From: Paracoccaceae bacterium
GTDB taxonomy: Bacteria; Pseudomonadota; Alphaproteobacteria; Rhodobacterales; Rhodobacteraceae
Reading direction: 5' to 3'
Assembly: GCA_002708925.1 (NCBI GenBank)
Contig: PAPN01000043.1
Location: forward strand, 1-40,983
Length of the DNA stretch: 40,983 bases
The position numbers were made by a program, and so were the translations under genes. The stretch's first letter is position 1. Each line of letters begins with the position of its first letter. The notes under the pieces were generated by a model. The model worked only from the letters and a program-made list of their open reading frames with translations. It made no database searches and was not told where the DNA came from. This document shows positions 1 to 8,552 of this stretch, piece by piece.

Positions 1-429
1 ATCGGGATCGTCGCTCTGATCGTGGTGGGGCCCAAGGATCTGCCCGGTCTGTTCCGCACGGTTGGACGTTTTGTCGGCAAGGCCAAGGGCATGGCGCGTG
101 AATTCAGTCGCGCCATGGATCAGGCCGCCGATGATGCCGGGGTCAAGGACATCTCGACCACGATCAAGGCCGCCGCCGACCCCAAACAGTTCGGCATGGA
201 CAAGGTCAAAGAGGCCACCGACAGCTTCAAGAACTGGGATCCGACCAAAGACACCGATCTGGACGAGGATCGCGCCGCCGTCGCCAAGAAAATCCACGAC
301 GCGACCGCCAAGCGCGAGGCCGAACGCCAGGCTGCCGACGCGGCCGAGGCCGAAAACGCCGCCGCCCAGGTCGGAGACAAGGCCGAAGAACCGGCCCCTC
401 AGAAGGCATCCGAACAGGCCAAGGAATAA
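1..429 (+). CDS. tatB: Sec-independent translocase subunit TatB (5' end outside window)
   Basis: TatB works with TatC as the receptor for twin-arginine signal peptides in the inner membrane. The reading frame is open from base 1 and gives 142 residues before TAA. It begins inside the single N-terminal membrane helix, read as IGIVALIVVGPKDLP, which is the diagnostic TatB hydrophobic segment followed by the GPK/LP hinge. An amphipathic helix (GLFRTVGRFVGKAKGM) and a charged Ala/Glu-rich tail follow, as expected for the family. The true start lies upstream of the window, so the GTG at 22 should not be taken as a start. tatC follows 3 nt downstream, and a tatA gene would be expected just upstream. 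The Tat signal on the ApbE-like protein at 33279-34163 implies a client for this pathway. Identification is secure; only the N-terminus is missing. Confidence 0.95.
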   Translation: MGIVALIVVGPKDLPGLFRTVGRFVGKAKGMAREFSRAMDQAADDAGVKDISTTIKAAADPKQFGMDKVKEATDSFKNWDPTKDTDLDEDRAAVAKKIHDATAKREAERQAADAAEAENAAAQVGDKAEEPAPQKASEQAKE

Positions 430-432
430 GGC

Positions 433-1389
433 ATGACCGACAGCAACGAGATCGAAGAGAGCAGCGCCCCGCTGATCGAACACCTGGCCGAATTGCGCAC
501 GCGTCTGATCCGCTCGGTCATTGCGTTTGTGATCGGGATGGTGATCTGTTTCTCGTTCGGGCGGCACATTCTGGATTTCCTGCTGGGCCCGATCGAGGAC
601 ACGATGCGCGCGCTGGGCAATCCCAATCCGGTGATGCAATACACCGCGCCGCAGGAATATTTCTTTACCCTGATCCGCATCTCGATGGTGGGCGGGCTGG
701 CGCTGTCCTTTCCGGTGATCGCCAACCAGCTGTGGCGCTTTGTGGCGCCGGGACTGTATAAAAACGAAAAGAACGCCTTTCTGCCCTTTCTGATTGCCTC
801 GCCCGTGCTGTTCCTGATGGGCGGTGCCTTTGCGCATTACGTGGTGATCCCGCTGGCCATGGCGTTTTTCCTGGGGTTTGCGGATTTCCCGTCCTTCGTT
901 TCGGCCATGCTGGTGGGGCAGGATGTGGATGCCTCTTTGACTGCCGCTCAGGAAGGGATCGACATTGTTTTCAACGGTAAGGTCAACGAAAGCCTTGATA
1001 TTACGCTGAAAATGATCGTGGCCTTTGGCCTGTGTTTCCAACTGCCCGTGCTGCTGACGCTGATGGGCAAGGCCGGGCTGGCCTCGGCCAAGGGGCTGCG
1101 CAACACCCGCAAATACGCCGTGGTGGGCATCCTGACGGTGGCCGCTTTGGTGACGCCGCCGGATGTGACGACGCAGCTGATCCTGTTTGTGGTGGTTTAC
1201 GGGCTCTATGAAATCTCGATCTTCCTGGTGGCCCGCGTGGAAACCAAACGCGAGGCCCGCCTGCGCGCCGAAGGTTATTACGACGACGAAGAAGAGCCCG
1301 AAGAAGAGTTCGACGACCCGTTGATGAAAGAATTCGACGAAGAAGAGGACGACCCCGGCATGGTGGATAACAGCGGGTCGAAACCGTGA
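433..1389 (+). CDS. tatC: Sec-independent translocase subunit TatC
   Basis: TatC is the polytopic inner-membrane core of the Tat exporter. The 318-residue protein starts with a cytoplasmic helix containing the family motif PLIEHLAELRTRL, followed by six hydrophobic segments. FRFVAPGLYKNEK-type and FGLCFQLPV motifs are visible. A Shine-Dalgarno AAGGA lies in the tail of tatB, and the ATG is 3 nt after the tatB stop. Two features are larger than in the short E. coli protein: an extra loop of about 40 residues after the FFLGF segment (around residues 150-185), and a very acidic C-terminal tail of about 45 residues rich in Asp and Glu. The stop codon overlaps the GTG start of the next gene. Identification is secure. 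Confidence 0.97.
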   Translation: MTDSNEIEESSAPLIEHLAELRTRLIRSVIAFVIGMVICFSFGRHILDFLLGPIEDTMRALGNPNPVMQYTAPQEYFFTLIRISMVGGLALSFPVIANQLWRFVAPGLYKNEKNAFLPFLIASPVLFLMGGAFAHYVVIPLAMAFFLGFADFPSFVSAMLVGQDVDASLTAAQEGIDIVFNGKVNESLDITLKMIVAFGLCFQLPVLLTLMGKAGLASAKGLRNTRKYAVVGILTVAALVTPPDVTTQLILFVVVYGLYEISIFLVARVETKREARLRAEGYYDDEEEPEEEFDDPLMKEFDEEEDDPGMVDNSGSKP

Positions 1390-2222
1390 AAAAGACCATG
1401 AAACGTATCGCGGCGGCGCTGGAGCGGATGTCTCCGGCGCCTTTGGCGGCCCCCGATTTCGACGCGGCCGACGCCTTTGTCTGGCATGTAGAGCCCGACC
1501 GGCTGGAGCCCGTCCCCAAGGTAAACCGCGTGGATCTGTCGCTGCTGGTGGGGGTGGATCGCAGCCGCGACACGCTGCTGACCAACACGGTGCAATTTGC
1601 GCGCGGCCTGCCGGCGAATAACGCCCTGCTGTGGGGTGCGCGCGGGATGGGGAAATCCTCGCTTGTGAAGGCGGTGCACGCGCAGGTTCTGGCGCAGGGG
1701 CACGCGCTGAAAATCGTGGAACTGCAACGCGAGGATCTGCCCTCGGTGGCGCGGCTGCTGAACTTGCTGCGCGCCAGCGACGCGCGGTTCGTGCTGTTTT
1801 GCGACGATCTGTCCTTCAGCCATGATGATCAGCATTACAAATCGCTCAAGGCCGTGCTGGATGGCGGGATTGAGGGACGCCCCGACAATGTGGTGTTCTA
1901 TGCCACTTCGAACCGGCGCCACCTGATGCCGCGCGACATGATCGAGAATGAACGCTCTAGCGCGATCAACCCCTCTGAGGCGGTCGAGGAAAAGGTGTCC
2001 CTGTCCGATCGCTTCGGGCTGTGGCTGGGCTTTCATCCGTGCACGCAGGATGACTATCTGGCGATGATCCGGGGCTATTGCGATGCCCATGGCGTGCAGA
2101 TCGAGGACAGCACCCTGCGCGCCGAAGCCATCGAATGGCAGGCCACGCGCGGCGGGCGGTCGGGCCGGGTGGCCTGGCAGTTCTTTACCGATCTGGCCGG
2201 GCGCAAGGGCGTTCGGGTCTAA
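1386..2222 (+). CDS. AAA-type ATPase, DUF815 family
   Basis: This is a 278-residue P-loop ATPase of the DUF815 family, a conserved alphaproteobacterial group with no established physiological role. A Walker A motif GARGMGKS occupies residues 84-91 (Lys90). A Walker B-like stretch RFVLFCDDLSF and a sensor-1-like FYATSN follow. The GTG at 1386 overlaps the tatC stop, so translation is probably coupled. An in-frame ATG at 1398 is an equally reasonable start. The position directly behind tatC is one I recall from Rhodobacterales genomes, but nothing in the protein ties it to export. A strong hairpin terminator follows 18 nt after the stop. The family assignment is sound and the function is unknown. 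Confidence 0.85.
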   Translation: MKKTMKRIAAALERMSPAPLAAPDFDAADAFVWHVEPDRLEPVPKVNRVDLSLLVGVDRSRDTLLTNTVQFARGLPANNALLWGARGMGKSSLVKAVHAQVLAQGHALKIVELQREDLPSVARLLNLLRASDARFVLFCDDLSFSHDDQHYKSLKAVLDGGIEGRPDNVVFYATSNRRHLMPRDMIENERSSAINPSEAVEEKVSLSDRFGLWLGFHPCTQDDYLAMIRGYCDAHGVQIEDSTLRAEAIEWQATRGGRSGRVAWQFFTDLAGRKGVRV

Positions 2223-2239
2223 GCTAACCTCTTGAAATA

Positions 2240-2266
2240 AAAGGCCCGCCAGATCAGCGGGCCTTT
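2240..2266. terminator. Bidirectional intrinsic terminator between convergent genes
   Basis: A near-perfect inverted repeat, AAAGGCCCGC ... GCGGGCCTTT with a 7-nt loop, lies in the 62-bp gap between the DUF815 gene (+) and the nlpD-like gene (-). The outer A/T pairs give a T-run on either strand, so it can terminate both converging transcripts. Confidence 0.85.
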
Positions 2267-2284
2267 GGCATTCTTTCAGGCGGG

Positions 2285-3502
2285 TTATTTCAGATAGGGC
2301 GTCGGATCCACCGCATCAAAGCCCTTGCGGACCTCGAAATGCACGTAGTTCGATTTACCCGAGCGGATTTTCCCGATGCTCTGGCCGCGTTTCACACCAT
2401 CGCCCTTCTTGACCGAGATCGCATCCACATTGGCATAGACCGTCAGCAGATTATCGGGGTGTTTGATCAGCAGAATCGGGATCTGATCGGCATCGGTGGT
2501 GATCGCCGCGACGGTGCCATTGGCCGCCGCGCGGACCGGCGTGCCGGGGGCTGCGGCGATGTCGATCCCGTCGTTTTTACCCTTCTTGTAGTCTCGGACG
2601 ATGCTGCCGTTCACGGGCATGTCCATCTGGGCCTTGCGGGTCTGGGATTTGCTCAGATCCGGCGCGCCGGTGGGCTGTGTGGCCTGGGCCGCAGGGGTGG
2701 TTTTCTGCGCGGGCAGCGCCTGGCTGGCGCTTGGCGGGGTGGGCGTGCTGCTGCCCTGGCCGGGTTTGCTGGTGGTGAAAGGCTGCGCTTTGCGTTGCGG
2801 CGCGCTGGTGTCGGGCACGGGGATTAGCAGATACTGGCCCTCGCGGATGGTGAAATCGGGGCCCAGGCCGTTCCATTCGGCCAGCGCCCGAACCGAGACA
2901 TCATACATCCGCGAAATCGTATAGGCGGTCTCGCCGCGCACCACCTTGTGGCGGATGGGTTCGATGCCCACCTGGACCTTCTCGGCCTTTTGGGCGGGTT
3001 TCGCGGTCTCGGTTTTGGGCAGTTCGGTGGTTTCCACCTTCGCGGCCGAGGCCCGGTCAATCGCGCCCCCGGCGATGCTCTCGATGTCCACGGACGAGGG
3101 CGGCTGGATCGGGCCGGTGGCCTCGGCGCCAGTGGCGGGCGAGGGTTCGGCGACGCGGCGGGGCAGGGCCAGCACCTCGTCCTTGCGCAGCACATCATCG
3201 GGGCGCACGCCGTTGTATTTGGCCAGCTCCTCGGCATCCAGGCCGATCCGGTTGGCCACATCGGCCACCGTATCGCCGCCGCGCGCCACCACGACCTGAT
3301 AGCCGGGATAGGAAATGATACCGCGATTGTCCGGCGCAGGGCGTTCAGCGGTAGCCTGACGCGCCGCATCCGCAGTGCTAAGCGCATTGCCGAAATTGCC
3401 ACGCAGATCGAAATCAAATGGTTCGTCACAGGCCGCCAGCAGCGCCAGCGCCGAACCGGCAAGCATCACACGGGCCGAATGGAAACGGCGGGTCTGGGTC
3501 AT
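2285..3502 (-). CDS. nlpD: NlpD-like LysM/LytM lipoprotein, catalytic site degenerate
   Basis: This is a 405-residue envelope lipoprotein. A signal peptide ends in the lipobox LLAAC with Cys25 as the lipidation site. LysM domains span about 68-114 and 184-229. A Pro/Gln/Thr-rich linker leads to a C-terminal LytM (peptidase M23) domain at about 295-405. The zinc ligands are lost: the first motif reads N310-x3-D314 instead of H-x3-D, and the last reads Y386-V-H388 instead of H-x-H. E. coli NlpD shows the same pattern; it does not cut peptidoglycan but activates an amidase. The inferred role is therefore an amidase activator in daughter-cell separation. The start is supported by GAGGA 8 nt upstream. 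It is the last gene of the surE-pcm-nlpD string, the order also seen in E. coli, where rpoS follows; rpoS is absent here, as is usual in alphaproteobacteria. Confidence 0.88.
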   Translation of the reverse strand: MTQTRRFHSARVMLAGSALALLAACDEPFDFDLRGNFGNALSTADAARQATAERPAPDNRGIISYPGYQVVVARGGDTVADVANRIGLDAEELAKYNGVRPDDVLRKDEVLALPRRVAEPSPATGAEATGPIQPPSSVDIESIAGGAIDRASAAKVETTELPKTETAKPAQKAEKVQVGIEPIRHKVVRGETAYTISRMYDVSVRALAEWNGLGPDFTIREGQYLLIPVPDTSAPQRKAQPFTTSKPGQGSSTPTPPSASQALPAQKTTPAAQATQPTGAPDLSKSQTRKAQMDMPVNGSIVRDYKKGKNDGIDIAAAPGTPVRAAANGTVAAITTDADQIPILLIKHPDNLLTVYANVDAISVKKGDGVKRGQSIGKIRSGKSNYVHFEVRKGFDAVDPTPYLK

Positions 3503-3570
3503 CTCGATGTCCTCTGTCTGCCCCTTGTTGGCCGGGGCTTGATCAACTGATTAACGGGTGTTTGCCCGAT

Positions 3571-4224
3571 TTACTCGTCCCGCGCCAGCCCCTCGACCAA
3601 GGGTACAAAGCGGACCGGGCGCAATTCATCATAGTCAAATCCGCCTTCAAGCCGCCGCACGCGGATCAGGCTTTGCACCGTATCCGACTGGCCCACAGGC
3701 AGAACCATAATACCCCCGATTTTCAATTGCGCCAAGAGAGGGCCGGGCGGATCCTCGGCCGCAGCGGTCACAAGAATGCGGTCAAAGGGCGCCTGATCGG
3801 GCAAACCAAAGCTGCCATCGGCGGTAAAGGCGGTGATATTGGCAAGATCCAGCGCATCGAACACCTCGCGCGCTTCGCGCACCAGGCGGCGGTGACGGTC
3901 CACGGTATAGACGCGCCGGGCCAGCTGGCTCAGCACAGCCGCCTGATAGCCCGATCCGGTGCCCACCTCCATGACCTTATCGCGCGGGCTGACCTGCAAG
4001 GCCTGCGTCATCAGCCCCACCACCGAAGGCTGGCTGATCGTCTGGCCGCAGGCGATGGGCAGGGGCATATCCTCGTAGGCGCGTTCGGCAAACAGGCCGC
4101 GCACGAACAGGCCGCGGTCGATCTTCTCCATCGCGGACAGCACAGCAGCATCCGTCACCCCGCGCGAGCGTAGGGCAAACAGGAATTGCATCTTGCGTGT
4201 GGCGTCTGCGGTTTCGTCGATCAT
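3571..4224 (-). CDS. pcm: Protein-L-isoaspartate O-methyltransferase
   Basis: Pcm uses S-adenosylmethionine to methylate isoaspartyl residues in aged proteins so that they can revert to aspartate. The 217-residue protein shows the family motif [17 protein letters not shown], the SAM-binding loop [14 protein letters not shown] and the later [14 protein letters not shown] segment. The ATG at 4224 overlaps the surE stop by 4 nt (ATGA), which fixes the start; an in-frame upstream extension would run inside surE and is unlikely. The gap to the nlpD-like gene is 68 bp. The surE-pcm pairing is widespread in proteobacteria and fits a shared stationary-phase or repair role. Identification is firm. Confidence 0.95.
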   Translation of the reverse strand: MIDETADATRKMQFLFALRSRGVTDAAVLSAMEKIDRGLFVRGLFAERAYEDMPLPIACGQTISQPSVVGLMTQALQVSPRDKVMEVGTGSGYQAAVLSQLARRVYTVDRHRRLVREAREVFDALDLANITAFTADGSFGLPDQAPFDRILVTAAAEDPPGPLLAQLKIGGIMVLPVGQSDTVQSLIRVRRLEGGFDYDELRPVRFVPLVEGLARDE

Positions 4225-5003
4225 TCCAGCTCTTTCAGCTTGGCCAGCAGGGCGTGATCCGTCAGATCGGCGCGCATCGGCGTGACCGAGATATAGCCAT
4301 CCAGATTGACCGCCGCATCGGTTTCGGGCGCGGTGGGTTTGTGCTGATCGCCGCCCTTGATCCACAGGAATTGCCGCCCCGAGGGCGACAGATGCGGCTG
4401 ACAGGAAAACCGGGTGTGTTCGCGAAACCCCTGCGGCACGATCTTCACCCCGCGCACCCCCCGCGCGTCAAAGGGCGGAAAGTTGATGTTGTAAAACAGC
4501 CGATACCCCGCGGTGTCCTCGGGCCAGCTGGCCAGTAATTTGCGGATCAAAGCCGGGGCATGAACCCGCGCTGCCTCGAACGGATCGTCGGCATGAAAAA
4601 TCGACGGCCCCATATATTGCGACATCGCGATCGAGGGAATGCGCTGCAACGCCCCCTCCATCGCCCCGCCCAGCGTTCCGGAATACAGCGCATTTTCGGC
4701 CGAGTTATTGCCCCGGTTCACCCCCGACAGGATCAGATCGGGCAGGTTTTCCTTCAGAACGTGGTGCAGACCGGCCAGCACACAATCGGCCGGGCTGCCC
4801 TCGGCCGCATAGCGCCGCTCGGCCATCTTGGACAGCATCATCGGATGGGTATAGCTGATACAATGGCCCACGCCCGATTGCTCAAAGGCCGGCGCCACAG
4901 TCCAGACCTCCCCCTCCGGCCCGGCCAGCTCACTGGCAATCTCATGCATGGCCTCCAGGCCCGGCGCATTGATGCCGTCATCATTGGTGATCAAAATACG
5001 CAT
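4221..5003 (-). CDS. surE: 5'/3'-nucleotidase SurE
   Basis: SurE is a metal-dependent phosphatase that removes phosphate from nucleoside monophosphates and is associated with survival in stationary phase. The 260-residue protein begins [16 protein letters not shown], containing the paired Asp residues that bind the divalent metal. It carries the second family motif [18 protein letters not shown] with the conserved Asn ligand region. An AAGGGCGG-like ribosome site lies upstream of the ATG. The stop overlaps the pcm start. Length and motifs match the family. Confidence 0.96.
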   Translation of the reverse strand: MRILITNDDGINAPGLEAMHEIASELAGPEGEVWTVAPAFEQSGVGHCISYTHPMMLSKMAERRYAAEGSPADCVLAGLHHVLKENLPDLILSGVNRGNNSAENALYSGTLGGAMEGALQRIPSIAMSQYMGPSIFHADDPFEAARVHAPALIRKLLASWPEDTAGYRLFYNINFPPFDARGVRGVKIVPQGFREHTRFSCQPHLSPSGRQFLWIKGGDQHKPTAPETDAAVNLDGYISVTPMRADLTDHALLAKLKELE

Positions 5004-5102
5004 GATAAACCCGCCCTTACCGCTCTTTCTCCCTTACTAGCCGCCCCCCGAAACCAGAGCAAGCATCATACCCGCCCCAGGGCAAACGCCGCGCGCGCCC
5101 TG

Positions 5103-5169
5103 CTTCTTTGCTCAGCCAATACTCCGGGGGAGACGCCCAAAGGGCGGCGGGGGCAGCGCCCCTTTGCGG
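5103..5169 (-). repeat. Dispersed intergenic element, copy a (downstream of the SDR gene)
   Basis: Directly after the SDR stop, read on the minus strand, comes a GC hairpin (GGGGC/GCCCC arms, + coordinates 5150-5162). A variable GC stretch and a GGAGTATTGGC..GAGCAAAG core (5103-5125) follow. Related copies lie at 11124-11149, 13805-13875, 16215-16274, 24617-24708 and 32369-32422. It may act as a terminator or 3'-UTR structure; I know no named family for it. Confidence 0.6.
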
Positions 5170-5811
5170 CTACGCAACCGCCTCCAGCAACCGTTTCGCC
5201 TCATCCTGAGGCCGCGCCAACACGCCCGTGTCCTCTCCCGGGAAAAACCGCGCGCGGGTGGCCGTGGCCATGGGCTCGGGGGTCAGGATATGCACCCTGG
5301 GGCCGGTCCGGGCGGTCTCGGCGGCCCAGCTGCGGGCCATGGCGATCTGCGCGGCCTTCGTGGCCCCATAGGCACCAAAGAACTTCTGCCCGGCGCGCGC
5401 GTCCTCAAAAAACAGCGCGGTGCCGCTCTCGCCCAGCAAGGGGGCGATATAGGGGATCAGCACCCCGGTCGCCGACACATTGCAGGCCACCGATTTTTCC
5501 CAATCCTTCTGATCGACGAAATTCGCGGGTGCCAGCGGGGCCACATGCACCGCCGTATGCGCCCAGACATCCACAGCCCCCCAACGGTCATAGATCGAGC
5601 GGCACAGCTGCGCCATCGCGTCCTTGTTGGTGATGTCCATCGGGGCCAGCGTGGCCTGCCCGCCCTTGGCCTGGATTCGGTCGTCCAGTTCCTCCAGCGC
5701 GCCGGTGGTCCGGGCGACGGCAACGATATGGTGGGTCTGGCAAAGCGCCTCGGCCAGGCCTGCGCCCAGGCCGCGCGACGCTCCGGTGATCAGGGCGATT
5801 TTCTGTGTCAT
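5170..5811 (-). CDS. Short-chain dehydrogenase/reductase
   Basis: This is a 213-residue classical SDR, an NAD(P)-dependent oxidoreductase with an unknown substrate. The Rossmann glycine motif TGASRGLG lies at about residues 8-15. The catalytic YGATK (YxxxK) precedes an Ala-rich helix typical of the fold. The protein is shorter than the usual 245-250 residues and ends soon after the PEPMAT segment, so the substrate loop is reduced. The ATG at 5811 was chosen because the only upstream in-frame candidate is a TTG without a ribosome site. It stands between a DUF2199 gene and surE, and a dispersed repeat separates it from surE. Neither neighbour points to a pathway. Confidence 0.85.
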   Translation of the reverse strand: MTQKIALITGASRGLGAGLAEALCQTHHIVAVARTTGALEELDDRIQAKGGQATLAPMDITNKDAMAQLCRSIYDRWGAVDVWAHTAVHVAPLAPANFVDQKDWEKSVACNVSATGVLIPYIAPLLGESGTALFFEDARAGQKFFGAYGATKAAQIAMARSWAAETARTGPRVHILTPEPMATATRARFFPGEDTGVLARPQDEAKRLLEAVA

Positions 5812-5875
5812 GGTGCCGGGTTTGGGCCGAAATCCGCAGCGGGTCAAGCGGATTCGGGCCGCCGCCCGCGCGCAT

Positions 5876-6433
5876 TCAGTCGCGCATCAGATGCGGGCGA
5901 ATGTCATCCCCGCAAGCGGCATAGAGATCCAGCAGTTGATCGAAGCTGATCCCGTTTGCCTGCGCCAAGGCCAGCGTGCCGCCCATCGCCACGGCCTGAG
6001 GGCGCTGATCGGGGCGGGGAAAGCGCAGGCGCAGCACCTCGGCCTCCAGATCGGGCAGGGGATTGGCCAGCAGCACCTCGGCCTCGGCGGGCAGAGGCGC
6101 GGCCGGATCGTCCCAGCTGTTCAAATAGGCATAGAACATGTCGGGCGGAACCTGCGCCCAGGGGGTGATATGCACGGTCTCATCCGCGCCCTGCACAGGC
6201 AGGCTGAGCACCACCCGCAGGTATCGCGCCTCTCCGGTGCGGCACAGATCGGGCGACAGCTGATCGGCCCCTTCCTTGACAAAGGGCGCATCCGCGCGCG
6301 CGCCATGCGGCCAGTCCGAGGGATGATCGAACCCGATGTCGTAAATCCCCGAAAACCGCCGTCCGCAACAGGGGCAGGCGCGGGTTTCATCGTTAAAACG
6401 GCGCCAGCGGGCATCCAGAGACAACAGAGACAT
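5876..6433 (-). CDS. DUF2199 family protein with a Cys pair
   Basis: This 185-residue soluble protein resembles the DUF2199 family, whose function is unknown. A CPCCGRRF motif near residues 20-27 could bind zinc or act in redox chemistry. A conserved FDHPSDW segment and a PLPDLEAEV-type C-terminal region are also visible. The start is supported by AAGAAGG 7 nt upstream of the ATG. It sits between the GspC-like small gene and the SDR gene on the same strand and may be co-transcribed with them. No function can be stated. Confidence 0.7.
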   Translation of the reverse strand: MSLLSLDARWRRFNDETRACPCCGRRFSGIYDIGFDHPSDWPHGARADAPFVKEGADQLSPDLCRTGEARYLRVVLSLPVQGADETVHITPWAQVPPDMFYAYLNSWDDPAAPLPAEAEVLLANPLPDLEAEVLRLRFPRPDQRPQAVAMGGTLALAQANGISFDQLLDLYAACGDDIRPHLMRD

Positions 6434-6495
6434 ATCAGGGCCTTCTTGCAGGGTGGGGGCACAGTAGGGGCGCAGATGCAGAGGCGCAAGCGGCG

Positions 6496-6996
6496 CTATT
6501 CGGGCAGGCTGAGCGTTTTCTGCGCGCCTTTGCGCGTCAGAATGACCCGGCCCTCGGTGATCGCGACCACCTGATGCCCCTGAATACGATCCCCTGTTGA
6601 AACCTGCCGGGTGCGTCGGCCCTGGCGCAGCAGCGCGCGGCTGCTTTGCGGGGTGATCAGGGTGCCCAGCAAAGTCAGCCCGCTGGGCAAAGGCATATCG
6701 GTTTGGGTCGCGGCCTGCGCGACCTGCGGCGGAGTGGGCGTTGTCATAAGATCCATGTGGCTACGCAGCGCATTGTTGCTGCGTTGCGGCATATGACGAG
6801 GGCGGACCCCGGAAAAAAGGCCCATATGCGAAAGAACAGGGCCGATCAGCGGCCAATCGCTGGCCCGTGCCGCCCGTGGGCGCGAAAAATTGCCTGCCTG
6901 AAGCGCGCCTGTCTTAAGCGCGCCTGTGCTCAACGCGCCGCTGCCACACGAAAAAGGGGCATCGCGCGCGGCAATGCCCTCGGTCCGGCGGATCAA
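6496..6996 (-). CDS. Hypothetical protein with GspC-like homology region; start uncertain
   Basis: The well-formed part is the last ~65 residues: LTLLGTLITPQSSRALLRQ, then a GDRI..HQVVAI turn, RVILTRKGAQ and a final LSLPE. This pattern resembles the periplasmic homology region of GspC/PilP-type secretion or pilus proteins. No membrane helix or signal peptide is visible, unlike true GspC. The frame is open back to a TTG at 6996, 8 nt past the purF stop, but that start has no ribosome site. ATGs at 6825, 6795, 6756 and 6747 are alternatives without clear ribosome sites. The N-terminal part (TGALK/TGALQ) comes from a 15-nt DNA repeat and may not be translated. I regard the C-terminal domain as real and the start as undecided. 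Confidence 0.55.
   Translation of the reverse strand: MIRRTEGIAARDAPFSCGSGALSTGALKTGALQAGNFSRPRAARASDWPLIGPVLSHMGLFSGVRPRHMPQRSNNALRSHMDLMTTPTPPQVAQAATQTDMPLPSGLTLLGTLITPQSSRALLRQGRRTRQVSTGDRIQGHQVVAITEGRVILTRKGAQKTLSLPE
6901..6939. repeat. Short tandem repeat, 15-nt unit
   Basis: AAGCGCGCCTGTCTT is followed directly by AAGCGCGCCTGTGCT and then by a partial, degenerate third unit CAACGCGCC. If the minus-strand frame is translated from the TTG at 6996, the units encode TGALx pentapeptides. The unit length is a multiple of three, so it would not shift the frame. Confidence 0.75.
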
Positions 6997-7003
6997 TCGC
7001 GGC

Positions 7004-8458
7004 CTATTCGGCGGCTTTCAGCACAAAGCCCTTCTGGATCATATCCGAGGGTTCAACCGGATATTCCCCCGAGAAACACGCATCGCAATATTGCGGGCAG
7101 TCGTTCTTGCGGCCCTCGGCCTCGCCCACGGCGCGGTACAGCCCGTCCAGCGAGATGAACTTCAGACTGTCCACATTCAGATGCTGGCGCATTTCTTCCT
7201 CGGTCATGGTGGCGGCCAGCAGCTTTTCGCGCTGGGGCGTGTCCACGCCATAGAAACAGGGCCAGGCCGTGGGGGGCGAGGCAATGCGGAAATGCACCTC
7301 GGCGGCGCCAGCGTCCAGGATCATTTCCTTGATCTTGCGGCTGGTCGTGCCGCGCACCACCGAATCGTCCACCAGAATGACCCGCTTGCCCTTGATCAGG
7401 GCGCGGTTGACGTTCAGTTTCAGCCGGACGCCCATGTTGCGGATCTGCTCGGTCGGCTCGATGAAAGTCCGGCCCATGTACTGGTTGCGGATGATGCCCT
7501 GCCCGAAGGGAATGCCGCTTTCGTGGGCAAAACCGATGGCCGCAGGGGTGCCGCTGTCGGGCACGGGGCAGACCAGATCGGCCTCGACCGGGGCCTCGCG
7601 GGCCAGTTCCACACCGATCTGGCGGCGGGTTTCATAGACGGAGCGCCCGTCGATGCTGCTGTCGGGGCGCGAGAAATACACATGTTCGAAGATGCAGAAT
7701 TTCGAGGGGCGCGGGCGGAAGGGGCGGATGCTCTCGATCCCGTGCTTTTCGCTGATCACGACCATCTCGCCCGGCTCGATCTCGCGCACGTATTCGGCAC
7801 CGATGATGTCCAGCGCGCAGGTTTCCGAGCTGAGCGCCCAGCCATCGCCGATCTTGCCCAGCACCAGCGGGCGCACGCCCAGCGGATCGCGCACGCCGAT
7901 CAGCTTGGTGCGGGTCATGGCGACCACGGAAAACGCGCCTTCGACGCGGCGCAGGGCGTCCTCCATCCGTTCGGGAATGGTGCGTTGCAGCGACCGGGCC
8001 ATCAGATGGATGATACATTCCGAATCCGAAGAAGACTGGAAGATCGAGCCACGCTCGATCAGCTCGCGGCGCAGGGCGTCGGCATTGGTGATATTGCCGT
8101 TATGCGCAATCGCGGCCCCGCCCATGGAGAATTCCCCAAAGAACGGCTGCACATCGCGGATCGCCGCGCCCTTGGAGCCGGCGGTGGAATAGCGCACATG
8201 CCCGATGGCCAGCGGCCCAGGCAGCGTTTTCATCAGCGATTGCGAGGTAAAGTTATCGCGCACATAGCCGAAACGGCGGGCGCTGTTGAACCCTTCGATG
8301 GGATCGTGGCTGACGATCCCGCCGGCCTCTTGGCCGCGGTGTTGCAGCGCATGAAGGCCCAGGGCCACGAAGTTGGCCGCATCGGCAACGCCGACGACGC
8401 CGAACACGCCGCACTCCTCTTTCAGCTTGTCATCGTCGAAGGGGTGAGCGGGTGGCAT
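7004..8458 (-). CDS. purF: Amidophosphoribosyltransferase
   Basis: PurF catalyses the first committed step of de novo purine synthesis, making phosphoribosylamine from PRPP and glutamine. From the ATG at 8458 the protein has 484 residues; an in-frame TTG at 8470 would add four. A short propeptide precedes Cys16 in EECGVFGVVG, the expected N-terminal nucleophile of the glutaminase domain after processing. The C-terminal phosphoribosyltransferase domain has the PRPP loop RVILVDDSVVRGTTS. Cysteines in SKFCIFEHVY and in YCDACFSGEYP match the iron-sulfur type known from Bacillus. The gene is downstream of cvpA, an old proteobacterial pairing, but a terminator-like hairpin and a promoter-like sequence lie between them, so it may be transcribed separately. 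Confidence 0.96.
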   Translation of the reverse strand: MPPAHPFDDDKLKEECGVFGVVGVADAANFVALGLHALQHRGQEAGGIVSHDPIEGFNSARRFGYVRDNFTSQSLMKTLPGPLAIGHVRYSTAGSKGAAIRDVQPFFGEFSMGGAAIAHNGNITNADALRRELIERGSIFQSSSDSECIIHLMARSLQRTIPERMEDALRRVEGAFSVVAMTRTKLIGVRDPLGVRPLVLGKIGDGWALSSETCALDIIGAEYVREIEPGEMVVISEKHGIESIRPFRPRPSKFCIFEHVYFSRPDSSIDGRSVYETRRQIGVELAREAPVEADLVCPVPDSGTPAAIGFAHESGIPFGQGIIRNQYMGRTFIEPTEQIRNMGVRLKLNVNRALIKGKRVILVDDSVVRGTTSRKIKEMILDAGAAEVHFRIASPPTAWPCFYGVDTPQREKLLAATMTEEEMRQHLNVDSLKFISLDGLYRAVGEAEGRKNDCPQYCDACFSGEYPVEPSDMIQKGFVLKAAE

Positions 8459-8508
8459 AAGCTTGGACAAGGCTGTGCTCCGAATCCGTTGGCTGGCAGT
8501 TTGGCCCC

Positions 8509-8538
8509 TACATAGGGGTAGAATGCGTGACTGTCACG
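8509..8538 (-). promoter_or_regulatory. Candidate purF promoter overlapped by a palindrome
   Basis: On the minus strand GTGACA (+ 8532-8537) and TATGTA (+ 8509-8514) are separated by 17 bp, a plausible -35/-10 pair about 50 bp upstream of the purF ATG. The -35 lies inside the perfect palindrome CGTGAC-T-GTCACG (8526-8538), which could be an operator. The -10 match is weak, so this remains a candidate. Confidence 0.4.
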
Positions 8539-8552
8539 AAAGGATCATAAAA

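Noticed and set aside
6926..8515. Open frame of 529 codons on the plus strand over purF
   Set aside because: It is antisense to purF with no recognisable domain; it arises from GC3 bias.
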